DNA of 5,731 nucleotides from an uncultured Bacteroidales bacterium. GTDB lineage: Bacteria > Bacteroidota > Bacteroidia > Bacteroidales > UBA932. Shown piece by piece: positions 1-4,432 of this stretch (position 1 is its first letter; each line of letters opens with the position of its first letter). The stretch lies in NCBI GenBank assembly GCA_934702165.1, contig CAKUYG010000138.1:1-5731 (forward strand), in the 5' to 3' direction. The notes below the pieces were generated by a model. That model had not been told where the DNA came from. It ran no database searches and saw only the letters and a list, made by a program, of their open reading frames with translations. The position numbers and the translations under genes were made by a program.

Positions 1-74
1 GCGAAATGGTAGACGCGCTAGTTTCAGGAGCTAGTGTCAATTGCGACGTGTGAGTTCGACTCTCATCCCGCGCA
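1..74 (+). tRNA. tRNA-Leu (anticodon CAG), 5' end cut by window start
   Basis: This is a class II tRNA missing roughly its first 14 bases (5' acceptor strand and start of the D arm). The anticodon stem is 18-22 paired with 30-34 (last pair T-G), and the 7-base loop 23-29 carries anticodon CAG at 25-27, which reads CUG leucine codons. The long variable arm at 35-49 folds with 35-38 against 45-48, as expected for Leu. The T arm is 50-54 / 62-66 with loop TTCGACT. The 3' acceptor strand is 67-73, followed by discriminator A74, the base typical of tRNA-Leu. The next bases are CAA, so CCA is not encoded and must be added after transcription. An intrinsic terminator follows directly, so this is the last gene of its transcript. 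Confidence 0.95.
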
Positions 75-75
75 C

Positions 76-110
76 AAAAAGGGGCTGACCGACAGGTCGG
101 CCCCTTTTTT
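76..110 (+). terminator. Intrinsic terminator after tRNA-Leu
   Basis: A 10-bp stem pairs 81-90 (ggggctgacc) with 95-104 (ggtcggcccc), with one G-T wobble and the tetraloop gaca. It is followed by six T at 105-110 and preceded by a run of A that could extend the stem. It starts immediately after the tRNA 3' end. It is a textbook rho-independent terminator on the + strand; the A-run on the other side gives it some bidirectional potential. Confidence 0.9.
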
Positions 111-131
111 CGTTGCCGGCTATCCTATTCC

Positions 132-157
132 GTACGGCAGACCTGCCTTTCCCGTAC
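132..157 (+). repeat. GTAC-bounded hairpin repeat, unit A
   Basis: The unit is 26 bases. The 5' arm gtacggcaga (132-141) pairs with the 3' arm tttcccgtac (148-157): six perfect outer pairs, a C-C mismatch, then A-T, G-T and A-T, closing a 6-base loop (142-147). It shares the arm consensus GTACRGNRRA / WTTNCYGYAC with units B, C and D. The purine-rich arm is on the 5' side in all four, so the copies are direct repeats of one imperfect palindrome. An alternative inner pairing, ggcag 136-140 with ctgcc 143-147, leaves a two-base loop and is less likely. Confidence 0.65.
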
Positions 158-181
158 CAAAGTTGCTTTGTGGGCCGTTTT

Positions 182-207
182 GTACGGGGAACGGCCATTT
201 GCCGTAC
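182..207 (+). repeat. GTAC-bounded hairpin repeat, unit B
   Basis: The unit is 26 bases with the same fold as unit A. The 5' arm gtacggggaa (182-191) faces the 3' arm tttgccgtac (198-207): six outer pairs, a G-G mismatch at the same place as the mismatch in unit A, then G-T, A-T and A-T, with loop cggcca. An alternative fold pairs acggc 191-195 with gccgt 201-205. It begins exactly 24 bases after unit A ends, and the A-B spacer holds its own small hairpin (caaag 158-162 with ctttg 166-170). Confidence 0.65.
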
Positions 208-226
208 CGAATGCGCAGGGGACAGA

Positions 227-266
227 GGTGGCTGAGGCTCAACACAAAAGCCCCGCCTCAGCCACC
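227..266. repeat. Central 12-bp hairpin between repeat pairs
   Basis: This is a perfect 12-bp inverted repeat, ggtggctgaggc at 227-238 against gcctcagccacc at 255-266, around a 16-base loop. It lacks a T-tract on either strand, so it is not a classical intrinsic terminator. It sits between units B and C, with its centre 52 bases from the centre of B and about 60 from that of C. Its geometry (12-bp stem, 16-base loop opening with tcaac) matches the hairpin at 468-507, although the stem sequences differ. It could be a second terminator backing up the tRNA-Leu one, or part of the repeat array. Confidence 0.75.
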
Positions 267-293
267 CTTCGCCCCGGCGCAACAATGCCCCGC

Positions 294-320
294 GTACAGA
301 AAAGGCCCGGTTTTCTGCAC
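294..320 (+). repeat. GTAC-bounded hairpin repeat, unit C
   Basis: The unit is 27 bases. The 5' arm gtacagaaaa (294-303) pairs with ttttctgcac (311-320) in nine of ten positions (one A-C mismatch at the third pair), with the 7-base loop ggcccgg. Compared with units A and B, the fifth pair has changed from G-C to A-T on both sides, a compensated change. The right end is GCAC rather than GTAC. Its last bases cacgg (318-322) can also pair with ccgtg at 336-340 in the spacer before unit D. Confidence 0.65.
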
Positions 321-344
321 GGCACAGCTCCGAAACCGTGTCCC

Positions 345-371
345 GTACAGCAGAAGGCCTGATTTCTGTAC
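345..371 (+). repeat. GTAC-bounded hairpin repeat, unit D
   Basis: The unit is 27 bases. Arms gtacagcaga (345-354) and atttctgtac (362-371) give six perfect outer pairs, a C-T mismatch at the same position as in units A and B, then A-T and G-T, and a loop containing aggcct. An alternative register pairs cagaa 351-355 with ttctg 364-368. Ungapped, it is identical to unit C at 19 of 27 positions. It starts 24 bases after unit C ends, the same spacer length as between A and B. Confidence 0.65.
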
Positions 372-467
372 CGGAGAATTCGCTCACGTCCCGAAAGAAG
401 CGGGCCGGCAACTATTCTGAGAAAAACAGTATTCAACTGGTCGGATTCTGAATCAAGACACAATGGA

Positions 468-507
468 AGAGGGAGACTGTCAACCTTACGGTTTTCAGTC
501 TCCCTCT
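468..507 (-). terminator. Hairpin ending the typA-yceD-rpmF-tRNA operon
   Basis: This is a perfect 12-bp inverted repeat, agagggagactg at 468-479 against cagtctccctct at 496-507. Its 16-base loop contains a further 4-bp stem (aacc 482-485 with ggtt 490-493). It begins 7 bases beyond the encoded CCA of tRNA-Arg in the direction of minus-strand transcription, so it most likely marks the operon's 3' end. The minus-strand sequence after the stem (tccattgtg) is not a U-tract, so it may stabilise or process the 3' end rather than act as a strong intrinsic terminator. Confidence 0.65.
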
Positions 508-514
508 ATCGGAT

Positions 515-589
515 TGGTAGTCCCTACAGGAATCGAACCTGTATTTAAGGTTTAGGAAACCTTCGTTCTATCCGTTGAACTAAGGGACC
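515..589 (-). tRNA. tRNA-Arg (anticodon CCT)
   Basis: This is a complete cloverleaf on the minus strand. The acceptor GGTCCCT (589-583) pairs with AGGGACT (525-519), the first pair being a G-T wobble. The D stem is GTTC / GAAC with loop AACGGATA. The anticodon stem AAGGT / ACCTT closes loop TTCCTAA with anticodon CCT at plus-strand 554-556, reading AGG arginine codons. The variable loop is AAAT, the T arm ACAGG-TTCGATT-CCTGT, the discriminator A518. CCA is encoded at 517-515, unlike the tRNA-Leu in this window. Its 5' end lies 17 bases after the rpmF stop with no visible promoter between, so it is probably cut out of the rpmF transcript by RNase P. Confidence 0.95.
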
Positions 590-606
590 GCGCATGAGGC
601 GGTGTC

Positions 607-789
607 TTACTCAGCGTTCTTGACGATGATCTGACGGCCTCTGTAGTAACCGCACTCCGGGCATACACGATGATACATCACTGTTGCGCCGCAGTTAGGG
701 CAGGTAGCAAGTGTAGGAACTGGAGCGAAGTCGTGGGTACGACGCTTGTCCCTGCGCTGCTTTGAAAGTTTGTGTTTCGGATGTGCCAT
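607..789 (-). CDS. rpmF: 50S ribosomal protein L32
   Basis: The product is a 60-residue basic protein of the large ribosomal subunit, the usual size for bacterial L32. It opens with MAHPKHKLSKQRRDKRR, the conserved family N-terminus, and has the zinc-ribbon form with two CxxCG motifs: Cys30/Cys33 (CPNCG) and Cys43/Cys46 (CPECG). All four cysteines are present, so this is the zinc-binding (C+) paralogue type. The start is ATG, preceded by a very A/T-rich leader without a Shine-Dalgarno site, as is usual in Bacteroidota. It follows the DUF177 gene by 19 bases, the widely conserved yceD-rpmF pairing, and is followed by tRNA-Arg 17 bases on. The fabH gene that often follows rpmF in bacteria is absent here. 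Confidence 0.97.
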   Translation of the reverse strand: MAHPKHKLSKQRRDKRRTHDFAPVPTLATCPNCGATVMYHRVCPECGYYRGRQIIVKNAE

Positions 790-808
790 TTTTTATTCTT
801 TTAAATAT

Positions 809-1222
809 TTATTCGCTCAAATACTTCGTAGTCTCGACATTACATTCTCCGTCCGGATGGACTCTTTGAAGGGGGAGTGACGTGCAGACGTAGTCGTAGA
901 CGTCCTGACTCAAGTCCAACTCTCCGGATTCCGGAGTGTAGGTCTCCTCAAAAGATGTGTCCACCGGTATCACCAGATTCTCGAGGCATCTGTCGCAGGC
1001 CACGGTCACGCTGCCGTGGATTCCGCAGTCCGCTTTGACCGTGAGCCCCCTTCCGGAGACCTTGGCGGTCACAACCAAGTCTGCATCAAGAATTTCGGTG
1101 TTGCCGAAATTGTCAAAGAACTCCTGTCCGGCCTTCCACTCGTAGAGCTTGGGGCCGCTGCCCAAATCGGACAGACTGACTACAAAGGGTTGCAAAGTTA
1201 ACAATTTTTTTACGATTATCAA
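809..1222 (-). CDS. yceD: DUF177 / YceD family protein (23S rRNA accumulation factor type)
   Basis: The product is at most 137 residues and belongs to the DUF177 (YceD) family. The central CDRCLE motif (Cys76, Cys79, counting from the first possible start) and the C-terminal LPLQRVHPDGEC segment (Cys113, His122, Cys127) match the family's conserved cysteine and Pro/His features. In enterobacteria and plants, members are needed for normal 23S rRNA accumulation; the gene is usually paired with rpmF, as here. The start is uncertain. No ATG occurs near the N-terminus, and an in-frame stop lies at 1235-1237. Candidates are TTG at 1222 (overlapping the typA TGA as TTGA), 1204 or 1195. I give the longest form; the one at 1204 follows an A-rich run. 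A promoter-like box covers codons 8-10. Confidence 0.88.
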   Translation of the reverse strand: MIIVKKLLTLQPFVVSLSDLGSGPKLYEWKAGQEFFDNFGNTEILDADLVVTAKVSGRGLTVKADCGIHGSVTVACDRCLENLVIPVDTSFEETYTPESGELDLSQDVYDYVCTSLPLQRVHPDGECNVETTKYLSE

Positions 1223-1223
1223 T
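1193..1223 (-). promoter_or_regulatory. Candidate internal promoter (TAnnTTTG) at start of yceD
   Basis: On the minus strand TAACTTTG (1200-1193) fits the Bacteroidota primary-sigma -7 consensus TAnnTTTG exactly. An ATTG (1223-1220) lies upstream with 19 bases between TTG and the box, within the known 19-21 base spacing for the -33 element. The core TAACTTTGC is identical to the box upstream of typA. It lies over the typA stop and the first yceD codons, so a transcript from it would start inside the currently predicted yceD frame. Confidence 0.45.
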
Positions 1224-3024
1224 CTTCGTTGTCGCTATTTCTTTTTCTGGCGATAGGATCGAGCAGAATCTTGCGTATTCTCATGTGGTGAGGGGTCACT
1301 TCCACGAGTTCGTCCTCCTGGATGTATTCAAGAGCTTCTTCGAGCGAGAACTTGATGGCCGGCGGAAGCACGATTTTCTCGTCGGAGCCTGCGGCGCGGA
1401 CGTTGGTGAGCTTTTTGGTCTTGCAGATGTTGATGTTGAGGTCGCGTTCACGGGTGTGCTCCCCGATCACTTCGCCTGCATAGATCTCTTCTCCCGGCTC
1501 CACGAAGAAACGTCCCCTGTCGAGAAGTTTGTTCATGGAGTAGGCGATGGCCTGGCCTGTCTCGAGAGAGACGAGCGAACCGTTGTTGCGGCGCTCGATT
1601 TCTCCCTTGAACGGCTGGTATTCCTTGAACCGGTGTGCCACGATGGCCTCTCCCTGGCTGGCTGTGAGCAGGTTGGAACGGAGCCCCATGAGACCTCGTG
1701 TCGGAATCTCGAACTCGAGAAGGGTGCGGTCGCCGCGCGGCTCCATGTGGATGAGGGCTCCCTTGCGGCGTGTGGCGATCTCGATGGCGGCGCCGACGAA
1801 CTGCTCCGGAACTTCGATGGAGAGCTCCTCTATAGGTTCGCATCTTTGTCCGCCGATGGTCTTGTCAAGCACTTTCGGCTGGCCCACCTGGAGTTCGAAT
1901 CCTTCGCGGCGCATGGTCTCGATGAGCACCGAGAGATGCAGCACGCCGCGCCCGTAGACTATGAACGAGTCGGCGGTGAGGCCCGGTTTTACGCGCAGTG
2001 CGAGGTTTTTCTCAAGTTCTTTCTCGAGCCTTTCCTTGATGTGCCTTGACGTCACGAACTTGCCGTCCTTTCCGAAGAACGGGGAGTTGTTGATGGTGAA
2101 GAGCATGCTCATCGTAGGCTCGTCTATGGCGATCGGGGCGAGCGCCTCAGGATGTTCGAAGTCCGCGATGGTGTCGCCGATCTCGAAGCCGTCAAGCCCG
2201 ACCACGGCGCAGATGTCACCGCAGTGCACTTCGTCCACGTTGGTCTTGCCGAGTCCCTCGAAGACCATGAGCTGCTTGATCTTCTGCTTCTGTATCACAT
2301 CGTAGCGTTTGCACAGGCTGATCGGCTGGCCGGTGTGCAAAGTCCCCCTGGAGACTCTTCCTATGGCGATGCGTCCCACGTAAGGGGAGTATTCCAAGGA
2401 TGTTATGAGCATCTGCGGAGTCCCCTCCACTACAGGCGGGGCTGGGATTTCCTTGAGGATCGTGTCGAGGAGCGGAGTGATGTCGGTGGTCGGCTTCTTC
2501 CAGTCGAGGGACATCCATCCCTGCTTTGCGGAGCCGTAGACTGTGGCGAAGTCGAGCTGGTCATCTGTGGCGTTGAGGTTGCACATCAGGTCGAAGACCT
2601 CTTCCTGCACCTCGTCAGGGCGGCAGTTGGGCTTGTCCACCTTGTTTATGACAACGATAGGCTTTTTGCCGAGCTGGAGGGCTTTCTGAAGCACGAAACG
2701 CGTCTGCGGCATACATCCCTCAAATGCGTCCACGAGCAGAAGCACTCCGTCGGACATGTTGAGCACACGCTCTACCTCGCCTCCGAAATCGCTGTGCCCC
2801 GGAGTGTCGATAATATTGATTTTGACGCCTTTGTAGGTTACGGACACATTCTTGGCGAGGATGGTGATGCCGCGCTCGCGCTCGAGGTCGTTGTTGTCCA
2901 GGATCAGCTGCCCGAGGTTTTCAGGCTGGCGTACAAGGTTTGCCTGATAAATCATTCTGTCGACGAGAGTCGTCTTGCCGTGGTCGACATGGGCGATGAT
3001 CGCTATATTTCGTATTTCCTGCAT
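1219..3024 (-). CDS. typA: Ribosome-associated translational GTPase TypA/BipA
   Basis: The product is 601 residues, the full length usual for TypA/BipA, an EF-G-like GTPase that binds the ribosome and helps 50S assembly and growth under cold or stress. All five G motifs are visible: AHVDHGKT (11-18), RGITI (51-55, with switch Thr54), DTPGH (73-77), NKVD (127-130) and GSAK (164-167). The translational-GTPase domain II, EF-G III/V-like domains and the TypA-specific C-terminal domain follow, with the family signature [21 protein letters not shown] chose the ATG at 3024 ([17 protein letters not shown]) because homologues start there. The frame stays open for 117 more codons upstream, but that part crosses the promoter region and the divergent gene and is low-complexity. 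It ends in a TGA overlapping the first possible yceD start. Confidence 0.98.
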   Translation of the reverse strand: MQEIRNIAIIAHVDHGKTTLVDRMIYQANLVRQPENLGQLILDNNDLERERGITILAKNVSVTYKGVKINIIDTPGHSDFGGEVERVLNMSDGVLLLVDAFEGCMPQTRFVLQKALQLGKKPIVVINKVDKPNCRPDEVQEEVFDLMCNLNATDDQLDFATVYGSAKQGWMSLDWKKPTTDITPLLDTILKEIPAPPVVEGTPQMLITSLEYSPYVGRIAIGRVSRGTLHTGQPISLCKRYDVIQKQKIKQLMVFEGLGKTNVDEVHCGDICAVVGLDGFEIGDTIADFEHPEALAPIAIDEPTMSMLFTINNSPFFGKDGKFVTSRHIKERLEKELEKNLALRVKPGLTADSFIVYGRGVLHLSVLIETMRREGFELQVGQPKVLDKTIGGQRCEPIEELSIEVPEQFVGAAIEIATRRKGALIHMEPRGDRTLLEFEIPTRGLMGLRSNLLTASQGEAIVAHRFKEYQPFKGEIERRNNGSLVSLETGQAIAYSMNKLLDRGRFFVEPGEEIYAGEVIGEHTRERDLNINICKTKKLTNVRAAGSDEKIVLPPAIKFSLEEALEYIQEDELVEVTPHHMRIRKILLDPIARKRNSDNED

Positions 3025-3061
3025 AATTCTCTGATGCTTCAGCTTGGTGTCCGCGGCCTGA

Positions 3062-3075
3062 CCGGCAGATGCCGG
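3062..3075 (-). other. Small hairpin in the typA 5' leader
   Basis: ccggc at 3062-3066 pairs with gccgg at 3071-3075 around a 4-base loop, extendable by an A-T pair. It lies about 38 bases upstream of the typA ATG, inside the roughly 70-base leader predicted from the -7 box at 3103-3110. TypA is often temperature-responsive in other bacteria, so a leader structure could matter, but a stem this short can be chance. Confidence 0.3.
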
Positions 3076-3102
3076 CCGTAAAGGCACGGACCTATAAACG
3101 CG

Positions 3103-3110
3103 CAAAGTTA
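3103..3110 (-). promoter_or_regulatory. typA promoter -7 box (TAACTTTG)
   Basis: The minus-strand TAACTTTG matches the Bacteroidota -7 consensus TAnnTTTG exactly and sits in a strongly AT-rich stretch. A clean TTTG -33 element at the usual 19-21 base distance is missing: TTATG lies 18 bases upstream and TTTGG about 24 bases upstream. Transcription would start near 3096, giving a typA leader of about 70 bases. Confidence 0.65.
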
Positions 3111-3146
3111 CGTATTTCTTTAAAAATTCATAATCCAAATATTTGT

Positions 3147-3154
3147 TATCTTTG
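3147..3154 (+). promoter_or_regulatory. Lipoprotein gene promoter -7 box (TATCTTTG)
   Basis: TATCTTTG matches TAnnTTTG and ends only 6 bases before the ATG at 3161, so transcription should begin at or within a few bases of the start codon. The -33 region is AT-rich without a clear TTTG. It is arranged back-to-back with the typA box, 36 bases apart. Confidence 0.55.
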
Positions 3155-3160
3155 TAAGAT

Positions 3161-4432
3161 ATGTGTAAAAAAAGCCTGATATCCGCGTGCTTTCTGCTTG
3201 TAGCACTCTTTGCCGCTTGCGGCGGTGGTGACGGTGATGGCCGGCCTCTGGAGGATCTCCCTGATCTTCTGCGTGCTGTCCCGTCGGATGCGCTTGCCGT
3301 CAGCTGCGCATCATCGGCCGGTGAAGCAGTTGCTCTGCTGGATTCCACAGACAGGCTCCGCAGTCTGGACCTCAAGTCTTTCCGATCCAGGCCGGCAGTG
3401 CTCTCGATGAGTTACAACGGCTCCCTTGTCCCATCTCTGACGATAGGTACCGGGGAAGGCGATTCCACCCGTGCTGTCACTTCCGCGCTCCTGCAGGCCA
3501 GGAACAAAGGGCTTTTTGCTGCATACTTCGCTCCCGACAAGTCTTCCGACCGCCAGGGTTTTTTGACATTCACCGCTTCCGAATCCCAGATGGCCGCGCT
3601 CAAGCGGCATATCGGAAACGGGAGTTCCGTGCTCGACGCACCGGGCTTCCCTGATGCGGCGGCACAGACCAGAGGGGAGGACTTCACGGTCCTGCGCAAC
3701 GCCGGGGCCAGCTATCTGCTTCCCAAGGGTTTTCTCGGAGGGGTTTTCCCGAAGAGGAGTCTTGCGGCCTTTCTCCACAAGGCTGCGGACTGGACGGTGC
3801 TTGTCCCGGACGGAGAAGATTCATACAGCGTCAGCACGGTGCAGGGCGGTTCGGATGCGTATTTTGTCAATGTGCTCTCTTCGCTTCCGCTGTCGGGAAG
3901 CCGGCTCGGGGAAGTGCTCCCTGACAGCGTGGATCTTGCCCTCGCCCTTCCTCTGCCGCAGCCGCAGATGCGGACAGCGTATGAGAGGTATATTGATGCC
4001 TCGGTCAAGATGACCGCATACGTGCGACGCCTTGCAGAATTGAAGACTGCATCCGGTAAGGATCCTCTCAAATGGGAGAAAGAGATGGATGCGGCGGAAA
4101 TCGCTCTTGTCCGTTGGGACGGCAAGTCTGCGGTGCTGCTCAGACCGCGGAAAGCGGCCAAGGTGCAGGGCGTTGAGGGGAATCCCTATCGGGGATTCGT
4201 CCCGGCATTGTATGGGGATGCGTTCGCTCTGCAGGATGATTCCTGTCTGTCTGCCGTGTGCGGCTGGTATGCAATAGGGAGCCGGGAGGCTGTGGAAGAA
4301 CTTGCCGGAAGGACGGAAATTAATAAGGACAGCGGCTGGCCCGGCAAGGGCTGCCATTTTGTTTTGTACAGCTCGGGCCGTTTCATGGCCTGGAACAAAA
4401 AAGGAATGAGAATATGGAAATCAAGTCTGTAA
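3161..4432 (+). CDS. Predicted lipoprotein of unknown function
   Basis: The product is 423 residues; I do not recognise the family with certainty. The N-terminus is a lipoprotein signal peptide: Lys3-Lys4, a hydrophobic core at 5-19 and a lipobox-like LFAAC with Cys20 as the acylation site. GGGDGDG follows, an acidic/Gly-rich stretch like those that send Bacteroidota lipoproteins to the outer membrane or cell surface. The remaining roughly 400 residues have no transmembrane segment or catalytic motif that I can see. An opening LLRAVPSDALAV and a late YAIGSREAVEELAG loosely recall DUF3352-type proteins, a weak guess. A charged helical stretch at about 280-320 is likely. The ATG at 3161 is needed for the signal peptide and leaves almost no 5' leader. 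The 3' end overlaps the acyl-CoA ligase gene by 19 bases, so the two are probably translated in tandem. Confidence 0.85.
   Translation: MCKKSLISACFLLVALFAACGGGDGDGRPLEDLPDLLRAVPSDALAVSCASSAGEAVALLDSTDRLRSLDLKSFRSRPAVLSMSYNGSLVPSLTIGTGEGDSTRAVTSALLQARNKGLFAAYFAPDKSSDRQGFLTFTASESQMAALKRHIGNGSSVLDAPGFPDAAAQTRGEDFTVLRNAGASYLLPKGFLGGVFPKRSLAAFLHKAADWTVLVPDGEDSYSVSTVQGGSDAYFVNVLSSLPLSGSRLGEVLPDSVDLALALPLPQPQMRTAYERYIDASVKMTAYVRRLAELKTASGKDPLKWEKEMDAAEIALVRWDGKSAVLLRPRKAAKVQGVEGNPYRGFVPALYGDAFALQDDSCLSAVCGWYAIGSREAVEELAGRTEINKDSGWPGKGCHFVLYSSGRFMAWNKKGMRIWKSSL

Larger units (their letters stand above)
111..467. other. Gene-free intergenic region with hairpin array
   Basis: This stretch lies between the tRNA-Leu terminator and the hairpin that ends the opposing operon. 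Open frames exist on both strands, but they run through the tRNA or through palindromes and are rich in Pro, Arg and Cys. None has a recognisable domain or a convincing start, so I treat them as chance. The content is structural: four GTAC-bounded hairpins (132-157, 182-207, 294-320, 345-371), a 12-bp hairpin at 227-266, and smaller inverted repeats (158-162/166-170; 318-322/336-340; 390-393/401-404; the odd palindrome gattc-t-gaatc at 444-454). No promoter of the TAnnTTTG type was seen by eye. The two flanking transcripts converge on this region. Confidence 0.7.

Noticed and set aside
132..371. CRISPR array
   Set aside because: The repeats are only about 70% identical, the 24-base spacing does not hold between units B and C, the spacers contain hairpins of their own, and no cas gene is in the window.
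132..371. Integron attC sites or a tRNA-linked integrative element
   Set aside because: There is no integrase, no GTTRRRY core and no duplicated tRNA 3' end; the GTAC-bounded palindromes do not have the attC layout.
34..420. Open frames of 124-128 codons on both strands of the hairpin region
   Set aside because: They overlap the tRNA-Leu gene and its terminator, and their repeated peptide bits (FCTG, PY-R) come from the GTAC hairpins. There is no promoter, no credible start context and no domain.
421..467. Classical U-tract for the operon-ending hairpin
   Set aside because: The only T-run on the minus strand (near 421-427) is about 40 bases past the stem at 468, too far to act with it as an intrinsic terminator.
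1285..3081. Long plus-strand open frames (254 and 309 codons) opposite typA
   Set aside because: They are antisense shadows of typA's codon bias. Their sequences lack domains, and typA itself is certain from its five G motifs.
3025..3375. N-terminal extension of the typA reading frame by 117 codons
   Set aside because: Homologues begin at [17 protein letters not shown]. The extension is low-complexity Ser/Arg/Ala-rich, lacks any known domain, crosses a promoter box and is antisense to the lipoprotein gene's signal-peptide region.
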